Below are positions 45,905 to 55,356 of a stretch of 64,000 nt of DNA, piece by piece. The translations under genes were made by a program, and so were the position numbers. The stretch covers positions 62,001-126,000 of the forward strand of contig NZ_VUOS01000019.1 in the NCBI RefSeq assembly GCF_009829325.1, written 5' to 3'. Position 1 is the stretch's first letter. Every line of letters begins with the position of its first letter. This DNA comes from Nocardia sp. CY41. Lineage in GTDB: Bacteria > Actinomycetota > Actinomycetes > Mycobacteriales > Mycobacteriaceae. The notes beneath the pieces are model-generated. The model saw nothing but the letters and a program-made list of their open reading frames with translations, was not told where the DNA came from and did not search any database.

Positions 45905-46159
45905 ATGATGCAGCCAACCATGTCCCGTGCGCAGGCGGAAGATTCCGTGCGTGCAGCGCTGCGCGGATTCGCCACCGAAGCCGACATCTCGGGCCTCGGC
46001 CAGGACGACCCCTTGCGCAGCACCCTGGAACTCGACTCGATCGACTTCCTCACCTTCGTCGAACGGCTCTCCGCTACCGGCGGCTGGATCGAGGAGAGTG
46101 ACTACCCACGAATGTCGACGATCCGTTCCTGCGTCGACTTCCTCACCGACACTCGCTAG
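45905..46159 (+). CDS. stand-alone acyl carrier protein
   Basis: An 84-residue protein with the phosphopantetheine site LELDSIDFLTFVERL (Ser in DSID), flanked by helices of the ACP fold. ATG 45905 follows GAGGAG and lies three bases after the E2 stop, so it belongs to the operon. Discrete ACPs outside fatty-acid synthase loci usually serve specialised acyl chemistry. Its company of a ligase and an E1/E2 pair suggests that acyl groups from the complex end on this ACP (inference). Confidence 0.88.
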   Translation: MMQPTMSRAQAEDSVRAALRGFATEADISGLGQDDPLRSTLELDSIDFLTFVERLSATGGWIEESDYPRMSTIRSCVDFLTDTR

Positions 46160-46199
46160 ACATCTGTCCCTGCCGTCGGGTACACGACGAAGCCTTCGT

Positions 46200-46362
46200 T
46201 CAACGGTCGGGCAGGATCCGGGCGTCATCGATCACATCGACGTGCTCCACACCGTCGACGGTGCGGGCAAGAGCGGCGACAAGCTGTTGCTCACGGGTAT
46301 CGGCGAATATGCCGCGAACGGTGACCGCCCCGTCGGCCACATCTATCGTCCACTGCCGGCGT
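46200..46362 (-). pseudogene. detached BON domain, frameshifted 3' end of the CBS gene
   Basis: In a frame different from the CBS protein, the minus strand reads RQWTIDVADGAVTVRGIFAD and ends DDARILPDR before a stop at 46200-46202, a BON domain. The CBS frame and the BON frame join if one base is added near 46360. CBS-CBS-BON proteins are common in actinobacteria, so this was one gene. Confidence 0.7.
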
Positions 46363-46768
46363 AGTCGTCGAGCAGTGCGCGGATCTTCGCGTCGATGGTC
46401 GCGTCGTCGCTGAGCAGAATTCGCAGCAGGTCGCGCCGGGCCACGATCCCGACCAGCAGCCCGGCCGCCACGACCGGCATCGAGCGAAGCCGCCCGGTGA
46501 GCATGCGCGAGGCGATCGTGGCGGTGTCGGTGGTGGGCGTGACCACCTCCACCGGAGTCGACATCGCCGCTTCCACCGTCTTGTCCGGTATGCCGGGACC
46601 TGCTGCCAGGGCGTCCGATTCGGACAGCATTCCGACCACGCAGCCCTGCTCGTCGATTACGGGAAGCGCGGCGAAGCCGTGTGCGGTCAGCAGCGCGGTA
46701 GCCTCCGACAACGGTGTTCCTGGCCGTGCCGTCACGACGGGCCTGCTCAAAACGTCACGTGCACGCAT
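46343..46768 (-). CDS. CBS-domain pair protein (former CBS-CBS-BON)
   Basis: A 141-residue protein with two CBS motifs: MRARDVLSRPVVTARPGTPL then AAMSTPVEVVTPTTDTATIA, each followed by the GxxS/D-type nucleotide strand. Such pairs bind AMP/ATP or similar and are frequent in DosR regulons (for example Hrp1/Rv2626c). ATG 46768 has GAGGTGAT upstream. The frame ends early in SGR; a BON domain follows out of frame. A DosR-type box lies 184 bases upstream. It is convergent with the ACP operon. Confidence 0.85.
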   Translation of the reverse strand: MRARDVLSRPVVTARPGTPLSEATALLTAHGFAALPVIDEQGCVVGMLSESDALAAGPGIPDKTVEAAMSTPVEVVTPTTDTATIASRMLTGRLRSMPVVAAGLLVGIVARRDLLRILLSDDATIDAKIRALLDDYAGSGR

Positions 46769-46950
46769 CGGTATCACCTCGTATCTGCGGTGTCCGGAGC
46801 CGTGCCCGCGGCGGGGCGGGTGAACGCGATGGCGGGACACAGTGGCGGCTCCCGGTGTCTCGACCGAGCTGCGGTCGGTCTCGGCACCGGCCCATATGTT
46901 CAGCATCGCCCGAATCCCTCGCTTGCCGGGAGATGCATCTGCCCTGCCGG

Positions 46951-46970
46951 CCTGGGACCAATGTCCTCAG
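46951..46970 (-). promoter_or_regulatory. DosR-type operator (GGGAC-CAAT-GTCCT)
   Basis: Both halves are near the consensus. It is the only feature I can support between the CBS gene (from 46768) and the end of the APH/AAA gene (47207), a 438-base stretch without a recognisable gene. Confidence 0.6.
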
Positions 46971-47206
46971 TCTCCCGCCGGCCCGATGGCCTCGATCTGA
47001 GGACGGCCGGGATTCTGCGAAGGATCCAACTGGACACCGCTCGGCCGGGGGTCTGCGACGACCGGGCGGCTTCTCCGGAGTTGCGGCCTCGGATCCCGAT
47101 GCATGTTCCGCTGCCGAGTTGCAATACGGTCGCGAAGCCTCCGGCGGTCAGCGGGCGATGGCGAAAGTCCTTTGCGCAGCTGGGCGGCCATCCTCGCTGA
47201 GCTCGC

Positions 47207-48712
47207 TCACCCGCGGCTGGCGGCCGGCGCCGGGTACGTCGCGTCGCGCCAGGCGTTGAGCGCTTCGGCGACCGATTCCTCGATCACGCGGGTGGTGTCG
47301 AGTTCGACGGCCTCGGGCCACGGCGCTGCCTCGGTTGCCAACGCGTCCGCGATAGCGGGAGTGGCGTCCGAGTGACCTCGGGGCCTGGTGCGGAGTCGCT
47401 CGGCGGCGATGGCCTCGGGGCAGACACACCGCAGGGATACCAGATCGCTGCGTGTCTCGTCGGCCACGGTGGCGGCGCGGGCGCGCTGGTCTGCATCGGT
47501 CCAGCTGGCGTCGAGGACGACCGAGACGCCGTGCTCGATCAGGTCCCTGGCCTGCGTCAGCATTCGGGTATACACCAACTCCTTCGCCGTCCGCCGATAG
47601 GCGCCCGCGCCGTATATTCCCGTGGTGCCCGCGATGGCTCCCGCGGCGCGCACGCTGTCGCTGGAGATCGCGACGGCGCTCGTCGCCGTTGCCAAACGGG
47701 TTGCCACGGTGGACTTTCCGGTGCCGGGCAGGCCGCCGACCAGCACGAGACGTACGGCGCCCTGTTCCAGGTGGTCGACGGCAAGTGCGAGAGGTCGCCC
47801 GGCACGTTCCGCGGCTTCTGGGTCCCCTTGATCAGCGCGGATGCTGTCGGTCTTGGCACGGACCGTCGCTCGGTAGGCGATGTAGTGATGCCGAAGCGAT
47901 GGTGGAGGCGAATCGCCCGCAGCGCGCAGGTAGTCGTTCAAGAACGAGTCGGATGCCTCCGGGTGGCCGAGGAATTCGAGATCCATCGCCAGGAACGCGG
48001 CGTCGTCGAGGCCGTCGAGGCAGCGTAGCTGGTCGTCGAAATCGAGGCAGTCGAGGATTCGGAAGCCGTCGGGCAGGACGAAGATGTCCTCGGCGAGCAG
48101 ATCCCCGTGGCCGTCGACGACGCGGCCCTCGGCGATGCGCTGTGCCAGCAAGGCGGTGCGGCCGTCGATGAAGCGCATCGCCAGGTCCCCGGCCCGGGTG
48201 AGGAGGGCGGAATCGGCTACCGCTGTGCGGCGTTCGCGCAGGGGCCGCAGCAGGGTGTCCCAGCGTCGTCGCAGCTGCTCCGGTGTGCCTGCGCGGTCGA
48301 TGTCCGCGCCGCGTCTGGCCGCCGCGTGGAAACGTGCAACAGTCTTCGCGAGCGCGGACAGTCCGGGCGTCGGCCGGGCCGGATCCGCGAGCGTGGTGGA
48401 CAAGCGCAGTGCGTCGGGCATCCGGCGCATCACGATGATCGGTTCCGGGGCGCCGCCTTCGGGGTCGGTCAGGTGGGCCAGACCGAGATAGACGTCGGGT
48501 GCAAGGCGCTGGTTCAACTCGACTTCGCGGAGGCAGGCTCGCTCGCGGTTCTCGGGCGTGCCGAAATCGAGGAAATCGGTGACGACCGGTTTTTTGGCCT
48601 TATAGGCGCGGTCTCCGCACAGCACCACCAGCCCGGTATGCGTCTCGCGCACTTGCGCGAAGGGCTCGTGGGTGGCGTGGAGGGCGGTACGCAGGGCCGA
48701 GGCATCGAGCAT
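47207..48712 (-). CDS. APH-like kinase/AAA P-loop two-domain protein (Rv2004c-like)
   Basis: A 501-residue protein. The N-terminal half (about 1-310) resembles aminoglycoside/fructosamine phosphotransferase-like domains, with VVDGHGDLLAEDIFVL (catalytic HGD) and LDCLDFDD. The C-terminal half is a P-loop kinase-type NTPase with Walker A GGLPGTGKST and a LDASWTDADQR region. Rv2004c, a DosR target of unknown function, has the same architecture and sits beside a USP and otsB1 in M. tuberculosis. The start at 48712 is 60 bases from a DosR-type box. Confidence 0.9.
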   Translation of the reverse strand: MLDASALRTALHATHEPFAQVRETHTGLVVLCGDRAYKAKKPVVTDFLDFGTPENRERACLREVELNQRLAPDVYLGLAHLTDPEGGAPEPIIVMRRMPDALRLSTTLADPARPTPGLSALAKTVARFHAAARRGADIDRAGTPEQLRRRWDTLLRPLRERRTAVADSALLTRAGDLAMRFIDGRTALLAQRIAEGRVVDGHGDLLAEDIFVLPDGFRILDCLDFDDQLRCLDGLDDAAFLAMDLEFLGHPEASDSFLNDYLRAAGDSPPPSLRHHYIAYRATVRAKTDSIRADQGDPEAAERAGRPLALAVDHLEQGAVRLVLVGGLPGTGKSTVATRLATATSAVAISSDSVRAAGAIAGTTGIYGAGAYRRTAKELVYTRMLTQARDLIEHGVSVVLDASWTDADQRARAATVADETRSDLVSLRCVCPEAIAAERLRTRPRGHSDATPAIADALATEAAPWPEAVELDTTRVIEESVAEALNAWRDATYPAPAASRG

Positions 48713-48771
48713 GACGACTCCCTCTGGTCGAAGAGTTGCTCTACAGCGTGGCCGGGGCCGGCCTGCGCTGC

Positions 48772-48791
48772 CTAGGGTCCAATGGCCTGCC
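48772..48791. promoter_or_regulatory. DosR-type operator (GGGTC-CAAT-GGCCT)
   Basis: It lies 60 bases before the APH/AAA gene and 225 before the divergent ATPase gene, and its sequence nearly repeats the box at 31522. The rest of 48713-49015 has only a weaker GGGACCATTTCCC motif near 48879. Confidence 0.5.
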
Positions 48792-49015
48792 GCGCACGGG
48801 GCATACCGCGGCGTGCGGCGTCCCCCGTAAACAGCACCGAGGGCGCGAGGGCCGTTGGTCCAGTCTGGTGGGGACCATTTCCCATCCGATCGTCGACCCG
48901 TGGATCTGCCGTGACTCGGTCCGAAGCAGCAGGCTGGACTTCACATCGCTCCTGCCGGAGCAACGACGCCCGCGGTCGCGGCGCAGCATCGGCACGAGAT
49001 GATCGGAGACAGTTC

Positions 49016-51433
49016 ATGCTGTATCTGCCGAACCACCCGGGCGCACAGGCCGCCGCGGCGCCCGACGGTGAATCGCGCGCCGCGCGGTGGCGGATGGTCC
49101 GTGCGCTCGCGTTTGCCTGCGTGCTAGTTGTGCTGGTTGCCGCTGGACTCGCGATACATCTGTTCAGTGCGCGGGCCGCTGAACTGATGTGGCTGGCGGC
49201 CACGGTGGTCGCGCTCGTTCCCGCGACGGCATCGGTGCTGTCGGATCTACTGAAGCGCCGCTACGGCGCGGACCTGCTCGCGTTGGTGGCGTTGGTCGGC
49301 GCGGTGGTCGTCGGTGAGTACTTCGCCGGTGCCCTGGTCGCGCTCATGGTGGCCACGGGGCAGCTGCTGGAGACGTACGCGGGACGCCGCGCCGGACGCG
49401 ATCTGTCCGACTTGTTACGCCGGGCCCCGGCCCAGGCGCATCGCCGTCGCCCCGACGGCATCGACACCGTCTCGGCGACAGCGATTGCGCCCGGAGATCT
49501 CGTGGTGGTATTGCCCGGTGAGACGGTGCCGGTCGACGGCGTTCTCACCACAGCGGGAGTCTTCGACGAATCGGCGCTGACGGGGGAGTCGGTCCCTGTG
49601 GTGCGCCGGGCGAACACCGAGGTGCGCAGCGGTGTGGTCAACGCGGGAACGGCCGTGGACATCCGAGCCGCGGCGACGGTCGAGGCCAGCACGTATGCCG
49701 GCATCGTGACGCTGGCGCGGCAGGCTGCGGCCGCGGCAGCTCCTACCGCGCGGCTCGCCGATCGCGTGGCGGTGTGGTTCCTGCCGCTGGCACTCGCTGT
49801 CGCGGGCGCCGCCTGGCTGTTCACGGGGGATCCGGTACGGGCGGTGGCGGTGGTCGTCACGGCGACGCCTTGCCCGCTGCTGCTGGCGGTGCCGGTCGCG
49901 ATCACGGCCGGGATGTCGCGGACGGCGCGGGCGGGCGTGGTGGTGAAAGACGGTGCCGCACTCGAGACTCTGGGGCAGGCCCGATGCCTGGCGATGGACA
50001 AGACCGGCACCGTGACGGTCGGACGGCCGGAGGTGCTCGACATCGTCACCGCGCCCGGCGTCCGCGCCGAGCAGGTGCTACGCCAGGCGGCGGCGGTGGA
50101 AGAGTTCTCGCCGCATGTGCTCGCGCGTGCGGTGGTCGCCGCGGCGGCGGCGCGCGGTATAGAGCGGGCGGTCGCGCAAGGAGTGTCGGAAGAACCGGGG
50201 CAGGGGGCGACCGGGACGGTCGAGGGCCGCGCGGTGCGGGTCGGCCGGCTTCCGGCGCAGGCGCAGCCGGCGCCGTGGGCACTGGCGGCGCTGCGACGGG
50301 CGCGGCTGGATCTGGCCGCCGTGGTGTGGGTGTGCGTCGATCAACAGCCCATGGCCGCGCTGCTGGTGCGCGACCGCATTCGCGTCGACGCGGAGCGAAC
50401 GATGCGCAGACTGCGCTCGGCGGGTCTGCGGCGACTGCTCATGCTCACCGGCGACCGAGTGGACAACGCGGCCGAGGTCGCCCGCCTGCTCGGTCTCACC
50501 GAAGTCGTGGCGGACGCCGACCCCGCCGACAAGATCGCGGCCATCCGCGCGGAACGCCACAACGGTGTGACGGTGATGGTCGGCGACGGAGTGAACGACG
50601 CGCCCGCGCTCGCGGCGGCCGACGTCGGTGTCGCGCTCGGTTCACGCGGGTCGACGGCGGCGGTACAGGCTGCCGACGCGGTGATCGTGGACGATCGCAT
50701 CGACCGGCTCGCCGATGCGGTGGAGATCGCTCAGCGATCACATCGCCTGGCGGTACAGAGCGCGACGGCCGGGATGGCGATGTCACTGGCCGCGATGATC
50801 GCGGCGGCTTTCGGACTGCTGATGCCCGCGGCCGGCGCGCTCTTGCAGGAGGGCATCGATGTCGCGGTGATCGTGAACGCGTTACGCGCGCTGCGGGTAC
50901 ACCGCGGCCGGCCGACCGCGGCGATCGAGCCGCTGGTAGCCCGCTTCACGCGTGAGCACGGCAGGCTACGTGCCGCGCGCGCGTCCGTGCGGCAGGCCGC
51001 CGACGCGCTCTCGAGCGGTCCAGGACCGGATGCCGACGCCGCGGTCCGCCGCGCGTTCCAACTACTGGTGGACGACATACTGCCGCATGAGCACGCCGAG
51101 GAATCGGAACTGTATCCAGCGTTGACCGGCTATCTGCGCGATCCGGAGGCGATGGTGACGATGAGCAGAGAGCACACCGAGATCGAACGACTCATCCGAC
51201 GTATCGGCCGTCACCTCGACGACGCACCACGAGAAATCCGCGCGGACCAGATCGATGATCTGCGTGCCACGCTCTATGGACTGGACGCCGTCCTCACCCT
51301 GCATTTCGCGCAGGAAGACGAAGCATTGTTCACCTTGGCGCCGTCGGTCGAAATTCCCTGCCCAGTTCTGTCTGATGACCTAGGTCCCAGTGCCCGAGGG
51401 GCCGCCGACTCTGCTGCGGTCGTCCGCGAGTGA
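49016..51433 (+). CDS. heavy-metal (P1B) ATPase fused to a C-terminal hemerythrin domain
   Basis: An 805-residue fusion. Residues about 20-670 are a P1B ATPase: actuator loop DESALTGESVPV, membrane metal motif TPCP (about residue 284) in place of the common CPC, phosphorylated Asp328 in DKTGT, and hinge GDGVNDAPAL. There is no N-terminal heavy-metal-associated domain. From about residue 690 a hemerythrin/HHE domain follows with HEHAEESELYP, HTEIERLI and HFAQEDEALF, which supply the di-iron His/Glu ligands. ATG 49016 has GGAGA upstream. The obvious reading is a metal pump, possibly for iron or a similar ion, gated by O2, NO or iron state sensed in the hemerythrin part (inference). Confidence 0.92.
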   Translation: MLYLPNHPGAQAAAAPDGESRAARWRMVRALAFACVLVVLVAAGLAIHLFSARAAELMWLAATVVALVPATASVLSDLLKRRYGADLLALVALVGAVVVGEYFAGALVALMVATGQLLETYAGRRAGRDLSDLLRRAPAQAHRRRPDGIDTVSATAIAPGDLVVVLPGETVPVDGVLTTAGVFDESALTGESVPVVRRANTEVRSGVVNAGTAVDIRAAATVEASTYAGIVTLARQAAAAAAPTARLADRVAVWFLPLALAVAGAAWLFTGDPVRAVAVVVTATPCPLLLAVPVAITAGMSRTARAGVVVKDGAALETLGQARCLAMDKTGTVTVGRPEVLDIVTAPGVRAEQVLRQAAAVEEFSPHVLARAVVAAAAARGIERAVAQGVSEEPGQGATGTVEGRAVRVGRLPAQAQPAPWALAALRRARLDLAAVVWVCVDQQPMAALLVRDRIRVDAERTMRRLRSAGLRRLLMLTGDRVDNAAEVARLLGLTEVVADADPADKIAAIRAERHNGVTVMVGDGVNDAPALAAADVGVALGSRGSTAAVQAADAVIVDDRIDRLADAVEIAQRSHRLAVQSATAGMAMSLAAMIAAAFGLLMPAAGALLQEGIDVAVIVNALRALRVHRGRPTAAIEPLVARFTREHGRLRAARASVRQAADALSSGPGPDADAAVRRAFQLLVDDILPHEHAEESELYPALTGYLRDPEAMVTMSREHTEIERLIRRIGRHLDDAPREIRADQIDDLRATLYGLDAVLTLHFAQEDEALFTLAPSVEIPCPVLSDDLGPSARGAADSAAVVRE
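51372..51391 (+). promoter_or_regulatory. DosR-type operator (ATGAC-CTAG-GTCCC)
   Basis: It lies inside the last codons of the ATPase-hemerythrin gene and 140 bases before pfkB. The GTCCC half is perfect. Confidence 0.55.
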
Positions 51434-51530
51434 GCAGAGTATTCGGTACCGGGCCGAGACCAACTCTTCCGCCGGACCGACACCTGGGCCGGGAATGGAG
51501 TTCGTCGAGGGCGGCATCGAGGAGGCTTCG

Positions 51531-52517
51531 ATGGGCCGGATCGTGACTTTGACGATGAACCCCGCGATCGATCTCGCGACACGGGTGGCCAGGGTGGTAC
51601 CGACGGACAAGATGCGTTGCGCGACACCACGCTACGACCCTGGTGGCGGCGGCATCAACGTCGCGCGCACGGTGGCCGAACTGGGTGTCGAGGTGACGGC
51701 GGTGTTCCCCGCGGGCGGCCCGCCCGGCCGACTGTTGGAGCAGTTGGTGCGAGACACCGGAGTGCCGCCGCGGCCGGTGCCGGTGGCCGAATCAACCCGG
51801 GAGAGTCTCTCGGTCACCGAAACGTCGAGCGAGGAGCAGTATCGGTTCGTCTTTCCGGGCCCTCGGCTGACCGATCCGGAACAGCATCGCTGCCTGGCCG
51901 AGGTCGAACGCGCGGTGCTCGGCGCGGATTACCTCGTTGCCAGCGGCACCCTCCCGCCGGGTGCGTCCGCGGATTTCTACCAGATCCTCACCGATCTCGT
52001 CGGCGACCTGAGTGTGCGGGTGGTGCTGGATACTTCCGGCAACGCGCTGCGCAGCGTGCGCCGCGGCGTCCATCTGATCAAACCGAGCGCGCGGGAACTC
52101 GGCGACTACGCTGGGCATCCGCTGATCGAGCGCGCCGAACAGCTGGCGCAAGCCCGCCGCCTCATCACCGCCGGAATGACGGAGATCGTGCTGCTGTCCC
52201 TCGGCGCCGCGGGCGCTCTTGCGGTGACGCGGGAATCGCACGAATGGTTCGCGCCGATTCCGGCGCGGGTGCGCAGCGGTATCGGGGCCGGCGACGCGAT
52301 GGTCGGGGGCGTCGTGGTGGGTCTGGCGCGGGGATACGAGTTGTCCGAGGCGGTGCGTCTGGGCATCGCCGCCGCGACCGCGGCGCTCGCCACCACCGGT
52401 ACCGGACCCGGCCGCCGCGAGCACATCGCGCAGCTGTACCGACAACAACCGCGCGACACCGGTTCTACAGCCGACGTCGGCGACGTGGCAGGGCCGGCGG
52501 CTACCCAGCTGCCATAG
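51531..52517 (+). CDS. pfkB: PfkB-family sugar kinase, 6-phosphofructokinase type
   Basis: A 328-residue ribokinase-fold enzyme (PfkB/LacC/FruK group). The substrate glycine loop is DPGGGGINVARTVAELG, and the anion-hole/catalytic motif GIGAGDAMVGG with the base Asp lies near residue 255. The phosphofructokinase group rather than ribokinase is indicated by TLTMNPAIDLATRV at the start. Rv2029c (pfkB) is a DosR target. ATG 51531 has GAGGAGG upstream. It would feed glycolysis during oxygen limitation. Confidence 0.92.
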   Translation: MGRIVTLTMNPAIDLATRVARVVPTDKMRCATPRYDPGGGGINVARTVAELGVEVTAVFPAGGPPGRLLEQLVRDTGVPPRPVPVAESTRESLSVTETSSEEQYRFVFPGPRLTDPEQHRCLAEVERAVLGADYLVASGTLPPGASADFYQILTDLVGDLSVRVVLDTSGNALRSVRRGVHLIKPSARELGDYAGHPLIERAEQLAQARRLITAGMTEIVLLSLGAAGALAVTRESHEWFAPIPARVRSGIGAGDAMVGGVVVGLARGYELSEAVRLGIAAATAALATTGTGPGRREHIAQLYRQQPRDTGSTADVGDVAGPAATQLP

Positions 52518-52709
52518 CCCACACCATGAAGTCCCCGAGCCGCGTACATCGATGGAAACCGAGTCCCGGCAAGAGAGGCGTAGCGGTCATTCGGCCGAGG
52601 GCCGAGCGTGGGACATTCGACCCTCGGACTTCGAGTCGATGTCCTCCTCCGCAGGCGACCGCGCAGCCGCACGCTGACAGAGCCGACAGGCAGCAGTAGA
52701 GGAGAAGCC

Positions 52710-52820
52710 GTGCTGAGAAACGAGGACATCACGTTGTCGGCTCCGATCGGACCTACGCGGGAGATAACCGAACTCAACCGGGCTCTCGGGCGGATTCGGG
52801 CATATCCAGGATCTCGCTGA
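52710..52820 (+). CDS. possible 36-residue peptide or gene remnant
   Basis: GTG 52710 follows a clear GAGGAGAA, and the frame runs 36 codons (VLRNEDITLSAPIGPTREIT, then ELNRALGRIRAYPGSR). No family is recognised. The last 47 bases overlap the 3' end of the convergent nitroreductase gene, so it may be the preserved beginning of a deleted gene rather than a functional peptide. Confidence 0.3.
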   Translation: MLRNEDITLSAPIGPTREITELNRALGRIRAYPGSR

Positions 52821-53769
52821 GCGGTCGGCGTGCGGTCGCCGGGGCGTTCGGCTCCGATTCGGGCGCGATACCGACGCGGATCAACACTTGGGGGAGGCCG
52901 GAGTGTCCGGTCAACTCTCGGACCACGGCACGGCTGCTCGGCACTTCGGTCAGGTGGGTCAACGGACAGGTCGCGAAGCCGGCGAGTGTGCACTCCAGTA
53001 GCACCGTGGACAGCACCTCACCGCAAGGTACCAGGTCCGCGGGTATGTCGCGGTCGGTGGACAGCACGAGAATCACCGAATGGTCCTCGGTGATCTCGCC
53101 GCGCCGGTCGCCGGTGGTGGTCGGAAACGCCCGGCCCACGTCGACTCGCTGCCGTTCATCCTTGGAGATCAGCGCGTCGCTGGGCACTCCCGCGTCGCCG
53201 ATCGTGTGCCCGGTCCACCACTGCAATTCGGCGTGGTATCCGGAATCGTAGCGGCGCAGCGCAGCGCTCATCTCGGAGGCACGTGCGAGGCTGGGGCGGC
53301 AGTCGTCACCCAGCACGTCGAGTGTGGCGTCGTAGGGATCGAAGGTCGACCTCAGGACCTCTTCGAAGTCGGGCCATCCGGTGGGAGCCTGGAACGGCAG
53401 CCGGTCGGTGTGCCGTCGCAGGATGGCGTCGGCGCGGGCGCGGTCGCCGTCGGTGACGATCCGAGCCGGTTCGAAGGTGATGTTGGCCAGGTGTTCGCGG
53501 CGGTTCGGATCTGGGAAGCGGGCGACGTGGATGCGCCAGCCCGCCGCGGCCATCGCCGCGCGCAGATGGTCCAGAGCGATTCCGCAGCTGATCAGCATCT
53601 GCCTGCCGGATGTGTCCGTCGCCGGAAGCATGCGTTCGGGTACCGCGAACAGACGCAAGGTTCGGCCGTCGAATGTCCAGTGCCAGGGTTGGCTGTTGTG
53701 CAGCGAGGGCGCCCGCCCGGCGAGCAATACGGCCTTCTCGATGGTTTCTCCGGTCGGTGGCTGGTTCAT
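52774..53769 (-). CDS. Acg-type nitroreductase-fold protein (second copy)
   Basis: A 331-residue paralogue of the protein at 32928-33917: AGRAPSLHNSQPWHWTFDGR near the start, STVLLECTLAGFATCPLTHLTEVPS in the second half, and GLPQVLIRVG plus ARRPLSEIL at the end. All are hallmarks of the Acg family, which probably binds FMN. The start codon is 34-50 bases from a strong DosR-type box, the tightest spacing in the window. Confidence 0.92.
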   Translation of the reverse strand: MNQPPTGETIEKAVLLAGRAPSLHNSQPWHWTFDGRTLRLFAVPERMLPATDTSGRQMLISCGIALDHLRAAMAAAGWRIHVARFPDPNRREHLANITFEPARIVTDGDRARADAILRRHTDRLPFQAPTGWPDFEEVLRSTFDPYDATLDVLGDDCRPSLARASEMSAALRRYDSGYHAELQWWTGHTIGDAGVPSDALISKDERQRVDVGRAFPTTTGDRRGEITEDHSVILVLSTDRDIPADLVPCGEVLSTVLLECTLAGFATCPLTHLTEVPSSRAVVRELTGHSGLPQVLIRVGIAPESEPNAPATARRPLSEILDMPESAREPG

Positions 53770-53802
53770 ACCGTCACGGTAGGGAGCTAGAGGCGACGTC
53801 TG

Positions 53803-53822
53803 GAGGAGTCGTAGGTCCCGAA
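53803..53822 (-). promoter_or_regulatory. DosR-type operator (GAGTC-GTAG-GTCCC)
   Basis: On the minus strand the core reads GGGACCTACGACTC preceded by TTC, matching the TTSGGGAC half of the consensus fully. It drives the second Acg gene. Confidence 0.65.
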
Positions 53823-53854
53823 TCGCACCGCAGGTGGTCCCCCGTCGGCCGAGT

Positions 53855-53874
53855 GCCGGGGCCCTCGGCCCCTA
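53855..53874 (+). promoter_or_regulatory. DosR-type operator (GGGGC-CCTC-GGCCC)
   Basis: A palindrome 38 bases before the start of the HAD-GH65 pseudogene, on the other side of the divergent promoter from the Acg box. Confidence 0.45.
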
Positions 53875-53908
53875 GACGGGAGGCATCGGTCCGTTCAGGG
53901 CTGTATGT

Positions 53909-55310
53909 GTGGGAAAAGGTGCCACGGCGGTACCGCCGATCGACGCACGCAGGCACGACGCGGTGATCTCGACATGGACGGGGTGGTCACCGATAGCGCG
54001 TCGATGCACGCCGCGGTCTGGACGGAATTGTTCGATTCCTTCTTGAACCAACGCCCCGCGGGTGCCGGACAGGACCGCTCACCGTTCACCGAAAACGGCT
54101 ATCCACGCTTCGTGGACGGCAAACCGCGTTATCGGGGTGTCGCCGACTTCCTCGCGGCACGTGGAATCGCACTGCCGTGGGGGAGACCGTTCGATCCAGA
54201 AACGGCTGAGACGGTGTGCGGGCTGGGCTACTGGAGAGTCAGGTTTTCCTGGCGCTGGTCGCGATGAGTTTCTCGTCGAGTGCGGCGCGGAGCTACCGAT
54301 GGAGATCGCTCGTCTCCGGTCCAGCCTGGCGGCCTACGACGCCGGGCGCGACCGCTACACGATCCGCGGCGTGATCGGCCCCGACGAGTTCCATTCCGGC
54401 TATCCGGATGCGCCGGGGCCGGCATCGACAACAACGCCTACACCAACGTGATCATGGCGGCTTGGGTGATCCTGCGCGCGATCGACGCGCTCGCCCTGCT
54501 GGCTCCACGCGAACAGTCGGAGTTGCTGGAGAAGTTGTCGGTGCGGCCGTCGGAAGCGGATGGCCCGTTGTGCTCGGCGGATGTAGGTGCCGTTCCATGA
54601 CGGATTGATCAGCCAGTTCGAGGGATACGAGCGACGAACTCGATGGGGACCACTACCAGCGGCGATACGGGAGCATCCAGCGGCTGGACCGCATACTCGA
54701 CGCCGAGGGCGACGACGTCAACCGGTATCGGGCCGCCAAACAGGCGGATGTGCTGATGCTCTTCTACCTGCTGTCCGCCGACGAACTGCGAGAACTGCTA
54801 AGCCATCTCGGATACGACCTGTCCGGCGAGATGATCCCGCGGACCATCGATTACTACCTGTCGCGCACGTCGCACGGCTCGACCCTCAGCGCGCTCGTGC
54901 ATGCGTGGGTGCTGGCGCGGGCCAACCGGGATCGCGCCGTGGAGTTCTCCGACCTGGTGCTCGGCTCCGACGTCGCCGATATCCAGGGCGGCACCACCGC
55001 GGAGGGAATTCACCTCGCGGCGATGGCGGGCAGCGTCGACATGCTGCAACGGTGCTTCACCGGCATGGAACTGCGCCGCGACCGGCTGGTGTTCTGCCCT
55101 TACTGGCGGAAAGCCCTCTGCGCCCTGAGTTTCCCGGTGATCTATCGCGGTCACCGGCTGATCGTGCGGGTCAGCGGCGAAGGCGTCGAGATCAGCTCCG
55201 ATCCCGGCCCGTCGCCACCGATCGAGATCACTTGCCGGGATCGGACCACACGCCTGACGCCACGGAAGATGGCCCGGCTGATGGACTCGGTACCTGGATC
55301 CGCCGGATGA
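53909..55310 (+). pseudogene. HAD-GH65 (OtsB1-like trehalose/maltose phosphorylase) gene, deleted and frameshifted
   Basis: Pieces in three frames: DARRHDAVIS then MDGVVTDSASMHAAVWTELF, a HAD phosphatase/phosphoglucomutase start (shift near 53970); then a jump into the second half of a GH65 barrel (RDRYTIRGVIGPDEFHSGY; IDNNAYTNVIMAAWV; VPFHDGLISQFEGYE; YLSRTSHGSTLSALVHAW) with shifts near 54420, 54570 and 54630. Most of the HAD cap and the first half of GH65, roughly 500-700 residues, are missing. The intact family is over 1200 residues and includes Rv2006 (OtsB1), which lies beside the Rv2004c homologue in M. tuberculosis. The last frame is open for 187 codons but lacks a catalytic centre. 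Confidence 0.85.
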
Positions 55311-55356
55311 ATCGTTGGGATGGTCACCGCGAACACTCATTCGCGTCGATACGCCG

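Noticed and set aside
48875..48893. GGGACCATTTCCC as a separate operator for the ATPase-hemerythrin gene
   Set aside because: One base shorter than the other boxes in its spacing; kept only as a weak possibility.
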